Part shown: positions 17,678 to 25,645 of the stretch, one piece after another
Layout: every line of letters begins with the position of its first letter
Numbering within the stretch: position 1 is the stretch's first letter
NCBI GenBank assembly: GCA_963770485.1
Contig: CAVYPX010000001.1
Span: 1 to 64,000, forward strand
Direction: 5' to 3'
Length of the DNA stretch: 64,000 bases
Source of the DNA: CAVVEC01 sp963770485
Lineage (GTDB): Bacteria > Acidobacteriota > Terriglobia > Terriglobales > Acidobacteriaceae
Translations under genes and position numbers: made by a program
The notes under the pieces: model-generated
Database searches by the model: none
Seen by the model: only the letters and a program-made list of their open reading frames with translations
What the model was told of the DNA's origin: nothing

Positions 17678-19348
17678 ATGCCAAAGCCAGTTTTGTTGAG
17701 CGTGGACGACGATTCCGATGTGCTGCGGGCGATTGAGCGCGATCTGCGCAAGCAGTATGGGGACCGTTACCGCGTGCTGGGTTCGGAGTCCCCGCTGTCC
17801 GGGTTAGAAGTTCTGCGACAGTTGAAGACGCGCAATGACAGTGTTGCGCTGCTGCTGGCCGACCAGCGCATGCCGCAGATGGACGGCGTCGGCTTCCTGA
17901 CCGAGGCTATGCAGATTTATCCCGAGGCCAAGCGCGCCTTGCTGACCGCCTACGCGGATACCAATGCCGCCATTGGCGCGATTAACCAGGCGAACATCCA
18001 TTACTTTTTCATGAAGCCCTGGGACCCGCCGGCGGAGCACCTTTATCCAGCGCTGGACGATCTGCTCGATGATTGGCTCGGGTCCCATCGTCCGCCGTTT
18101 GAGGGCATTCGAGTACTCGGTACGCGGTGGTCGCCAAAATCCTACGAACTGCGCGATTTTCTGGCCCGCAATCGTGTCCCGTACCAGTGGATTGACGTGG
18201 AGAATTCCGCCCACGATGCGGAAACGAAACAACTCCTGGAAGCGCTCGGGCCGGATGCCGCCGATCTTCCGGTGGTGCTGTTTCCCGATGGAACTCGCTT
18301 GCTGCAGAGTCTTCCCCAAGATGTGGCCAAGAAGGTCGGCCTGCGCACCCAGGCGCAAACCAGTTTCTATGATCTGGCCATTATCGGAGGCGGTCCCGCT
18401 GGGCTCGCCGCCGCTGTTTACGGGGCCTCCGAGGGTCTGCACACAGTGATGATCGAGCGTGAGGCGCCGGGCGGGCAGGCCGGATTGAGTTCGCGCATCG
18501 AGAATTATCTCGGATTTCCCACCGGGCTGAGTGGCGCGGATCTGGCGCGGCGCGCGGTCGTGCAAGCCGAGCGTTTCGGGGTTGAGATCCTTTCTCCCCA
18601 GGAAGCGGTCAGACTTCGGATCGAGGGGCCCTACCGATTCATTAAGCTTGCCGACGGCAGTGAAATCTCCTGTCACGCGCTGCTGATCGCGACCGGCGTG
18701 CAGTGGCGGCGGCTCGACGTTCCGGGCATGGATCGTCTGCAGGGAGCCGGAGTGTACTATGGCGGTGGGGCGACCGAAGCTCTCACCTGCAAGGGGGAAC
18801 TGGTGTACGTGGTGGGCGGGGCCAATTCCGCGGGCCAAGCGGCCATGAACTTCTCCAAATATGCAAAGAAGGTTGTAATACTAGTTCGCGGCGCTTCGCT
18901 TTCCGCAACCATGTCGCAATATTTGATCGACCAGATCAAGGAAACACCCAATATCGAGCTCTGGGCTCACGCTTCGCTCATCGAAGTCCATGGCGAAACG
19001 CGTCTGGAGGAGATTTCGGTATTGTGCTCCGACACTGGGAAAGTGGAGCGCGTTCCCGCGACCTCGATTTTTGTCTTCATCGGCGCACTCCCGCGAACAG
19101 ATTGGCTGGCCGATGTGGTTGAACGTGATGAGCGTGGTTTCATTCTTTCCGGACCTGACTTGATTCGAAACGGAAAGCTTCCTTCCAGCTGGACGTTGGA
19201 TCGCGACCCTTTTCTTCTGGAGACCAATGTTCCGGGAGTCTTCGCCGTAGGCGACGTGCGGCATGGATCGGTCAAGCGAGTTGCCTCCGGAGTCGGCGAA
19301 GGCTCGGTGGCAGTGCAATTCATTCATCAATACCTGAGCAAAGTCTGA
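17678..19348 (+). CDS. Fused receiver / glutaredoxin-like / thioredoxin-reductase-like flavoprotein
   Basis: A 556-residue three-part protein. Residues 1-130 form a receiver with acidic pocket residues at 10-12, phosphoacceptor Asp62 (LLADQRMP) and Lys113. Residues 143-215 look like a glutaredoxin fold (IRVLGTRWSPKSYELRDFL, then DLPVVLFPDG), but the CxxC position reads WSPKS with no cysteine. Residues 230-556 match thioredoxin reductase: FAD loop IIGGGPAGLAAAVYG, PGGQAG, NADPH loop VVGGANSAGQAAM and FAVGDVRHGSVKRVASGVGE. The usual CATC pair is replaced by the YYGGGATEAL region. So both redox-cysteine motifs are absent and classical disulfide reduction is unlikely. The kinase gene starts 4 bp later, suggesting a phosphorylation-controlled flavoenzyme. 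Confidence 0.88.
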   Translation: MPKPVLLSVDDDSDVLRAIERDLRKQYGDRYRVLGSESPLSGLEVLRQLKTRNDSVALLLADQRMPQMDGVGFLTEAMQIYPEAKRALLTAYADTNAAIGAINQANIHYFFMKPWDPPAEHLYPALDDLLDDWLGSHRPPFEGIRVLGTRWSPKSYELRDFLARNRVPYQWIDVENSAHDAETKQLLEALGPDAADLPVVLFPDGTRLLQSLPQDVAKKVGLRTQAQTSFYDLAIIGGGPAGLAAAVYGASEGLHTVMIEREAPGGQAGLSSRIENYLGFPTGLSGADLARRAVVQAERFGVEILSPQEAVRLRIEGPYRFIKLADGSEISCHALLIATGVQWRRLDVPGMDRLQGAGVYYGGGATEALTCKGELVYVVGGANSAGQAAMNFSKYAKKVVILVRGASLSATMSQYLIDQIKETPNIELWAHASLIEVHGETRLEEISVLCSDTGKVERVPATSIFVFIGALPRTDWLADVVERDERGFILSGPDLIRNGKLPSSWTLDRDPFLLETNVPGVFAVGDVRHGSVKRVASGVGEGSVAVQFIHQYLSKV

Positions 19349-19352
19349 TCTT

Positions 19353-20756
19353 ATGACTGCTGAGCGGACAGAAACGATGCGCGCGGAACTGGCACAGATC
19401 CCTGTGTTCCAGGGCCTGACCGATGAGCAACTCGATTGGGTCCTTAGCCAGTGCGAGGAGATTCACGCGACTGCCGGCCAAGTCCTGATCCGCCCGGGCG
19501 ATCCCGCCGACGCCATGTGGGTGATTCTCCAGGGCGAAATGCAAGGCTGGCGCGAGGGCCCAGGCCAGGACGGTTTCGTGTTCAGAGCCGGCGCCGGAGA
19601 GGTTACCGGCCGTCTGCCTTTCTCGCGCCTCACGGAGTACAGCGCGACCATCCGTGCTACGACCACGCTCCGCTTGCTGCGTTTTCCCGCGTCGCAATTT
19701 ACGGAGCTGCTGCAACGCCTGCCAGAACTGGCTCGCAAACTCGTGGCCCTCATGTCGGATCGAATCCGTGAGACCACCCGCCAGGAGCAGCAGCGCGACA
19801 AGTTGGCTGCGCTGGGGAAACTTTCTGCCGGGCTCGCCCACGAACTGAACAATCCCGCATCGGCTGCTAAACGCTCGGCCAGCCAGCTTCGCGAAGCCCT
19901 GAAGCGAATCCGCGACGCCAGCCACGAGTTGGGTTCACGCGATTTGACCCCGACGCAGAAAGCAAGGATCGAGAAACTGGAATCGGAAGTGACGAACACC
20001 AGCGCAACGCCTCCGGATTCGTTGACCGCCAGCGACCTCGAAGAGAAGATCGACGGGCTGTTTCGCGCTCAGGGATTCAACAACATGTGGCAACTCGCCG
20101 CGGACCTGGCGCAGAGAGGTGTTCATCCTGAGACGATCAAACCGTTGTTTACCGACTTCGATTTGGCCACCGCCGGCGCAGCGCTGACGCGCATCGCCTC
20201 GTCGATAGAGATCTGGAGCCTGCTGACCGAAATCGAAAATAGCACCTCGAGAATTTCCGACCTGGTTCGTGCAATCAAGGAGTACACCTACATGGATCAG
20301 GCGGCCATGCAGGATGTGGACATCGTCAAGAGCCTGGAAAACACCCTGACGATTCTCAATCACAAGTTAAAGCGGGGGATTGAGGTGAAGCGCGATTACC
20401 AGCCCATGCTCTTGGTGAATTCCTACGGCAGCGAGTTGAATCAGGTCTGGACGAATCTGATCGACAATGCGATTGATGCCATGGGCAGCAAAGGTGAGTT
20501 GAGGGTGCGGACGTTTCGCGAGGACGACTGCCTCGTGGTCGAGATCGGCGATACCGGCCCGGGAATTCCGCCAGAAATTCAGCCCCGCATCTTTGAACCC
20601 TTTTTCACCACCAAGCAGGTAGGAGAAGGAACTGGGCTGGGACTTGACACCGTACATCGTATCGTCCGCAAACATCACGGGAGCATTAATTTCACGTCGA
20701 AGCCGGGTGAAACACGCTTCCAGGTCCGGCTGCCGGTCTCGAATCCACGAAAGTGA
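19353..20756 (+). CDS. Histidine kinase with N-terminal cyclic-nucleotide-binding domain
   Basis: A 467-residue soluble kinase. Residues about 15-130 form a CRP-like cNMP-binding beta-roll (IPVFQGLTDEQLDWVLSQC, ILQGEMQGW). The H-box LSAGLAHELNNP (His163) follows directly. About 150 helical residues lie between the H-box and the ATPase domain, which has N-box NLIDNAIDAM, G1 GDTGPGIPP and G2 VGEGTGLGLDTVHRIV. No membrane segment is seen, so it probably senses a cytoplasmic signal, perhaps a nucleotide or a redox change. It is separated from the receiver-flavoprotein gene by 4 bp, which makes that receiver its obvious substrate. It ends 5 bp before a convergent amidohydrolase gene. Confidence 0.88.
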   Translation: MTAERTETMRAELAQIPVFQGLTDEQLDWVLSQCEEIHATAGQVLIRPGDPADAMWVILQGEMQGWREGPGQDGFVFRAGAGEVTGRLPFSRLTEYSATIRATTTLRLLRFPASQFTELLQRLPELARKLVALMSDRIRETTRQEQQRDKLAALGKLSAGLAHELNNPASAAKRSASQLREALKRIRDASHELGSRDLTPTQKARIEKLESEVTNTSATPPDSLTASDLEEKIDGLFRAQGFNNMWQLAADLAQRGVHPETIKPLFTDFDLATAGAALTRIASSIEIWSLLTEIENSTSRISDLVRAIKEYTYMDQAAMQDVDIVKSLENTLTILNHKLKRGIEVKRDYQPMLLVNSYGSELNQVWTNLIDNAIDAMGSKGELRVRTFREDDCLVVEIGDTGPGIPPEIQPRIFEPFFTTKQVGEGTGLGLDTVHRIVRKHHGSINFTSKPGETRFQVRLPVSNPRK

Positions 20757-20761
20757 ACGGC

Positions 20762-22060
20762 TCACTTCCGGAATACCGCTCCACTCTTCATCACAAAAAC
20801 CACTTTCCGCACCACGCTGATGTCCTGTAACGGATCGCCGGGAACCGCGATGACATCAGCCAGATACCCTGCCTTGAGAGCCCCAATCTGCCCCTCCCAG
20901 CCAAGCAATTTTGCGCCGTTCAGCAGGTCGGCCTGCAGTGCGGCCAGCGGGGTCATGCCGTACTTCACCATGAGCTCGAACTCCCGCGCCTGTGTGCCGT
21001 GCGGAAACGGGCCCACATCCGAGCCAACCGCCATCGGCACGCCAGCCGCAAGTTGCTTGCGAAACTCTTGAGCATGCAACTCGAGTATCTGGCGTTCACG
21101 CGCAGCCTGCGCTGGTGACGCAGCGTGATCGCCGAAGTACTCGGCAATGGTGAAGGTCGGCACCGCGAAGATTTGTTTTTCACGCATCAGCCGCATGGTT
21201 TCGTCGCTGAGCTGGTAGGCATGATCGACGGAAACCACCCCAGCCTGAGCGGCATAGAGAGCGCCCGGCTCTCCCGTGGCATGAACCGCAACGCGCCTGC
21301 CCGTACGCGCCGCTTCCTGCACAGCGACGCTGAGTTCGGCTTCGGTGTACTGGTAGGGCGTGGAAAAATGGCCATCACGGAGCGAGTCCGGGCCGGTTTC
21401 ATAAATCTTGATGAAATCGGCTCCTTCCTTAAGCTGCTCGCGGATCACGCTCACCAACTCGGCGGGATTGTTGGCGTAAGTGGCATTCGACAGCACGCGC
21501 TGTTCGGGGTTGTAATGGATGGCGTCTTCGTGCCCGCCGAGAATATCCACCGCATTGCCGCTCACGCGCAGGCGCGGCCCCGGAATCAGACCCTGATCGA
21601 TCGCATCGCGCACCGCAGTATCGGCGGAGCCCGCGCCTTCGGTCCCCATGTCGCGTTCCGCAGTGAAGCCCGCCATCAGGTCGGCCCGAGCCGCCAGAGT
21701 AGCAACAATCGTCCGCTGCGGCACCGACTCTTCAATCGTCTGCAAATCTTCGGCGCCGGGATGCAAGAACAGATGAACATGCGCATCGATCAGGCCCGGC
21801 ATCAATGTGCTGTCACCTAAATCGATTGTCTCCGCGCCCGCTGGATGGGTCACTTTCGAGCCAACTTCGGCGATTCGATCGCCTTGCACCAGCACTTCGC
21901 CCGGTGTCAGGATTCGCCCGCTTTCGATGGCGAGCAGTCGCGCGGCATGCAGGACAATGGGATGCGGCGCTGCTGGTTGAACCTGACCTGACGCAGCGGA
22001 AATAACCGTAATCAGCAGGACAAATACGGTGAGCGAAGTTCGGAGGTGATGTCTTGTCAT
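20762..22060 (-). CDS. Exported amidohydrolase (imidazolonepropionase/prolidase-like)
   Basis: A 432-residue metal-dependent hydrolase with a signal peptide (RHHLRTSLTVFVLLITVISAASGQ), so it works outside the cytoplasm. Metal-ligand motifs of the superfamily are visible: GLIDAHVHLFL on strand 1, FIKIYETG (often the carbamylated-lysine strand), VAVHATGEPGALYAA, VDHAYQLSD and the late SDVGPFPHGTQ. The closest group is that of secreted acidobacterial and myxobacterial amidohydrolases annotated as Xaa-Pro dipeptidase or imidazolonepropionase-like; the substrate is not known. The ATG at 22060 is chosen because it starts the signal peptide. It converges with the cNMP-kinase gene. Confidence 0.85.
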   Translation of the reverse strand: MTRHHLRTSLTVFVLLITVISAASGQVQPAAPHPIVLHAARLLAIESGRILTPGEVLVQGDRIAEVGSKVTHPAGAETIDLGDSTLMPGLIDAHVHLFLHPGAEDLQTIEESVPQRTIVATLAARADLMAGFTAERDMGTEGAGSADTAVRDAIDQGLIPGPRLRVSGNAVDILGGHEDAIHYNPEQRVLSNATYANNPAELVSVIREQLKEGADFIKIYETGPDSLRDGHFSTPYQYTEAELSVAVQEAARTGRRVAVHATGEPGALYAAQAGVVSVDHAYQLSDETMRLMREKQIFAVPTFTIAEYFGDHAASPAQAARERQILELHAQEFRKQLAAGVPMAVGSDVGPFPHGTQAREFELMVKYGMTPLAALQADLLNGAKLLGWEGQIGALKAGYLADVIAVPGDPLQDISVVRKVVFVMKSGAVFRK

Positions 22061-22170
22061 GGCGTCGAAAGCGATGGTACCACTTGCGAAGATAAGGTTT
22101 CCGTCCAATTATTTTGCCAATGTGGGTGCGGGCATCCTGCCAGAGCCCACCGCAGCCACGGGGCTCGATG

Positions 22171-23331
22171 TCAATAAGGCTTGGCCGGCGCGATCTCAAC
22201 CTGGATTGCGGAATTTTTCTCTTCTTTTTTCCCGATGTCGACGGACACTACCGCGAGATTGCCATTGGAATCCAGTGCCTGAATCGTCTGCGTCTCCTTC
22301 TTTGTGCTGTCAGTGCCCGGTCGCACGATGTCAATCGCCTTCTGGGTCACCCGCAGAGCGTCGCCCGGTGCCCCAGGGTCCCGCTGCTCGACCTGTTTTT
22401 CCGTCGATTGTCCGCCATCTTCGCCTTTCCGATGGACAGTTGTAACTCGCTGGTTCAAATGCAAGCTGCCATCGCCCGCTGACCCCGGAATATCCGTTGA
22501 ATATGTCTCCTCCGTTTCGCGTTTTTCGCCCGCGGCGCTTTCTGATTCCTTGCGTACAGTCTTCTCTATCACTCCCAGATTGCCGTTTGCGTCCGGACGC
22601 GAGACTCGTTCTTCCGTAGTCCGATTCTTGCCGTCATCTTTTATTGTGCCCTCTCGGACTTCACTTACCTGCCAATGGCCATTGCCGTCGGGCAACAGCG
22701 TTGACTTGTGAATTTCGACAGCATGATTATTGATTTTCGTCTGGCGTTCCTCGGTCTGCAAAGATGGCGCCAAACCGCCATTAGGATCCGGCATCAGAAC
22801 CGTAGTCTTTGTCTCTTGTACCTCGGGATTGGTCTGCTTTGTGTCCTGAATCTCGCGTTGTACGATTTGCAAATTGCCATTGGCATCGGGGTCGGACGTC
22901 GTGCGCACGATCTTCACCTCACCCCGCGGCAGGCTGCGCTGTTCTTCTTCCGTGACCTGAACCAGCGTCTTTCGCCCCTCGGAGTCCCTGCCGAAGGTTC
23001 GCGAAATGGTCTTCACCGTCGTGGCATCAACTTCAACGGTCTCTTTTTCCGTATCCAGGTACGGCTCGTAACTCCCGTCCAAGCCGATTCGCTCCACCGA
23101 TTGTCTGTCGACGGTGCGGCCGTCGGCTTCGGTGTGCGTTTCAGACGTTCGCGTAGGATTCGTATTTCCGGAAAGTTCCGGCACCGTTGTCGCGGTCCAC
23201 GACTTGCTGCTGTCGCTGCTCGCAGCCTCAGGGTTGCTTTGCGTTTGCGCCCAGAGACAGGGCTGCATGACGTAACCCACGAGAAGAACGCTCAACAGAT
23301 AGATAAATAACGCGAACTGATTTGACCTCAT
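22171..23331 (-). CDS. Exported repeat protein of unknown function (PDxNGxL repeats)
   Basis: A 386-residue protein I cannot assign. It starts with a signal peptide (RSNQFALFIYLLSVLLVGYVM...WAQ) at ATG 23331, preceded by GGGAG. The mature part is a run of about eight or nine degenerate units of 30-45 residues, each with a turn like PDANGNL, PDPNGGL, PDGNGHW or DSNGNL, then a hydrophilic strand (xVxExxxR) rich in Glu, Lys and Thr. Spacing and composition suggest repeated beta-hairpins or an extended beta-structure with acidic turns. It could be a fibrous surface or periplasmic protein. It is divergent from an exported methyltransferase-like gene 96 bp away. Confidence 0.75.
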   Translation of the reverse strand: MRSNQFALFIYLLSVLLVGYVMQPCLWAQTQSNPEAASSDSSKSWTATTVPELSGNTNPTRTSETHTEADGRTVDRQSVERIGLDGSYEPYLDTEKETVEVDATTVKTISRTFGRDSEGRKTLVQVTEEEQRSLPRGEVKIVRTTSDPDANGNLQIVQREIQDTKQTNPEVQETKTTVLMPDPNGGLAPSLQTEERQTKINNHAVEIHKSTLLPDGNGHWQVSEVREGTIKDDGKNRTTEERVSRPDANGNLGVIEKTVRKESESAAGEKRETEETYSTDIPGSAGDGSLHLNQRVTTVHRKGEDGGQSTEKQVEQRDPGAPGDALRVTQKAIDIVRPGTDSTKKETQTIQALDSNGNLAVVSVDIGKKEEKNSAIQVEIAPAKPY

Positions 23332-23427
23332 GAGTACTCCCGATTCTCCGACTAAGAAACAGTGCTCACCAACCAAGCCATTCTAAGTCTATCCTTGAAC
23401 AGAAAACATAGGGAGTCTAAGTCGGAT

Positions 23428-24114
23428 ATGTCCAAGCATCGTGTCGTGATACCTGCGCTGCTACTTCTTCTTTTTCACGGTTCTGTTCCCGTTCGAGCTC
23501 AGAGCCCGGGCCAAGCCGCAGCGATCCAGCAGGTTCAGCCCCGAAAAACCAGCAAGCCCTACACCGGCGATCTGTCTGTCTTTGATTCACCGGGCAGAGA
23601 GGAACGGCTGCAGCTCAACCGCGTGATGGATCTCCTTGGGATCAGCCCAGGCAAGACCGTTGCCGACATCGGCGCCGGATCGGGCTGGTTCACCGTCCAC
23701 GCCGCCCGGCGAGTGACCGACGCGGGCAGCGTATATGCCGTGGATATTAATCCCGAGGCCATCCGCTATATCGACAATCGAATTAGGAAAGAAGGACTGC
23801 GCAATGTGAAGACAATTCTGAGCAAAAGCGATGACCCGCTGCTGCCCCCGAACGCAATCGACTCGGTTTTGCTGCTCAAGACCTATCACGAGGTGGAAAA
23901 ACCAGTCACTCTCTTGCAGAACCTGCGGAAGTCCTTGCGCGCGGGCGCTAAGCTGGGAGTGATCGACCGCAACGGAAACGGCGAGAACCATGGAGTAGCT
24001 CGCGAGATCGTCATCCGCGAGGCGGCTGCAGCGGGTTATGAATTACTCGGCCAATACGATTTTGTCAAAGGAGATGGATCAGACTATTTTTTAATTTTCA
24101 CTGTCAAAGAGTGA
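23428..24114 (+). CDS. Methyltransferase-fold protein with a signal peptide
   Basis: A 228-residue class I SAM-dependent methyltransferase fold. The ATG at 23428 gives an apparent signal peptide (SKHRVVIPALLLLLFHGSVPVRAQS). The Rossmann motif I is VADIGAGSGWFT, the acidic strand-2 end is VYAVDINPEAI, and the post-I region includes DSVLLLKTYHEV. SAM-binding features therefore look intact, yet export would take the protein away from the cytoplasmic SAM pool. Either the leader is an uncleaved anchor, the real start lies further in, or the fold has another use. The substrate is unknown. Confidence 0.75.
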   Translation: MSKHRVVIPALLLLLFHGSVPVRAQSPGQAAAIQQVQPRKTSKPYTGDLSVFDSPGREERLQLNRVMDLLGISPGKTVADIGAGSGWFTVHAARRVTDAGSVYAVDINPEAIRYIDNRIRKEGLRNVKTILSKSDDPLLPPNAIDSVLLLKTYHEVEKPVTLLQNLRKSLRAGAKLGVIDRNGNGENHGVAREIVIREAAAAGYELLGQYDFVKGDGSDYFLIFTVKE

Positions 24115-24324
24115 CTCATATCACGCGCAACCTGCCCGCACCCCAATAACGGCTATCCCTGCCGACGTGCAGTTACAACCAACGGTGCATTTGCCGGCAT
24201 CTACAAACAGTCTGCGACTGCCAGCGGATCGATTTGATCGCCGCGACGCCGGGCTCAAGTTCGGTACTCGCCCCCTAAGCCTGCGAGAACTATTCTTTCA
24301 AAACGGGGTTCTTACACTTACGCG

Positions 24325-25638
24325 ATGATTCATCTCCTCCACAGCCGAATGACACGACTGCGGATTTTGACGATATTGCTTTCTGTTGTGTGTTTTTCCG
24401 TCCCAGCCCGCGCTGATGCGGCTTTGCTCCTCGCAGAACCCTACGGACCCTTTGGCGCCTTCACCGCAACCGGCCACGCCGCCGTTTATCTGACTCGAAT
24501 TTGTGCGGCGTCCCCAACGGTTTTGCGTCGCTGCGAGACCGGAGAAACCGGCACCGTCATCAGCCGTTACGACGGAATCGCCGGATACGACTGGATCGCT
24601 ATTCCGGTGATTCCCTACCTCTACGCGGTTGAGTCGACCGGCGATGTTCCTCTTTTCTCGGATATGAAAATTGTGGCTTTCCTCAGGAACCAGTACAGAA
24701 AACAGCATCTGGAGACGATCGCGCCTGATGGTGAAAGTGGAGAGACGCCTGGCGGACATTGGTACCAGCTCGCCGGTGCCGCATACGACCGCACAATTTA
24801 TGGCTTTGAGATCGAGACCAGCGAAGAACAGGACGACGCCTTCATCCGCGAATACAACTCCCGCCCCAACCGCACCCACTTCAAACTTCTGACTCACAAC
24901 TGTGCGGATTTTGCCCGCCAGGTAATCAACTTTTACTACCCCAGGACAGCACACCGGAGTTTTGTTGCCGACGCCGGAATTACGACCCCCAAGCAGATTG
25001 CCAAGTTGCTGGTGAAATTCAGCGGCAAGCATCCGGAGTTGCAGTCCTCAAGCTTTGTGATTGCCCAGGTCCCGGGAAGCATCCCGCGCAGCACACCGGC
25101 GCGTGGCGTAGTTGAGTCTGTTTTGAAGTCAAAGAAGTATCTGCTGCCGTTGGCCATATTGCATCCCGTGGTGACCGGATTCCTGGCCGCGGCCTACGTG
25201 GGCAGCGGACGCTTCGATCCCGCCAGGAGCGCCATGGTTATGAGTTCCGCCGGCGACTTAGAAACACCGCTGCCGTCCGCGCGTCGTCACGTTTACCGCA
25301 ACCAACTGGATCAACTGCTGGCGCGAATGAACCCGCAAATCAAAACCGGTGGAAATGAAAGAGCCTGGGCTCGTCTGGAAGCTGGCGCCAGCCCGCAACT
25401 TGACGGCGCCGGCATGCCGGTTTTGCAATTGCGAGTCGGAGCAGAGCTCGTTAATGTCGGGATCTCACGAGAGAACATCCTGGCCGGCAATGTTGCACCT
25501 CAATTGGCTCGGGAGCTTCTGGTGGCAAGGCTCAACGAGGAGTTGCGAAGCGGGGAATCTCCGAAAACTTCGGAACAGGATGTGATCAGCGACTGGAATT
25601 TGCTGCAGCGAGTCATGCCTGCCGAATCAGCCAAGTGA
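24325..25638 (+). CDS. Exported protein with a papain-fold-like (DUF4105/LRAT-type) domain
   Basis: A 437-residue protein with a signal peptide ending near ARADA. The N-terminal half has TGHAAVYL (His51) and LTHNCADFARQVINFYYP (Cys193), the His-then-Cys order of circularly permuted papain-fold families such as NlpC/P60-like LRAT and DUF4105. The HNC-x-DF motif strongly recalls DUF4105, a periplasmic group of unknown enzyme activity. The C-terminal 200 residues contain one hydrophobic segment (about 273-292) and no recognised domain. It might cleave or transfer peptide or acyl bonds in the envelope. ATG 24349 is an alternative start. It converges with the GH13 gene 7 bp away. Confidence 0.7.
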   Translation: MIHLLHSRMTRLRILTILLSVVCFSVPARADAALLLAEPYGPFGAFTATGHAAVYLTRICAASPTVLRRCETGETGTVISRYDGIAGYDWIAIPVIPYLYAVESTGDVPLFSDMKIVAFLRNQYRKQHLETIAPDGESGETPGGHWYQLAGAAYDRTIYGFEIETSEEQDDAFIREYNSRPNRTHFKLLTHNCADFARQVINFYYPRTAHRSFVADAGITTPKQIAKLLVKFSGKHPELQSSSFVIAQVPGSIPRSTPARGVVESVLKSKKYLLPLAILHPVVTGFLAAAYVGSGRFDPARSAMVMSSAGDLETPLPSARRHVYRNQLDQLLARMNPQIKTGGNERAWARLEAGASPQLDGAGMPVLQLRVGAELVNVGISRENILAGNVAPQLARELLVARLNEELRSGESPKTSEQDVISDWNLLQRVMPAESAK

Positions 25639-25645
25639 AGTGGGC

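Noticed and set aside
17804..18838. 344-codon minus-strand open frame
   Set aside because: Shadow of the receiver-flavoprotein gene.
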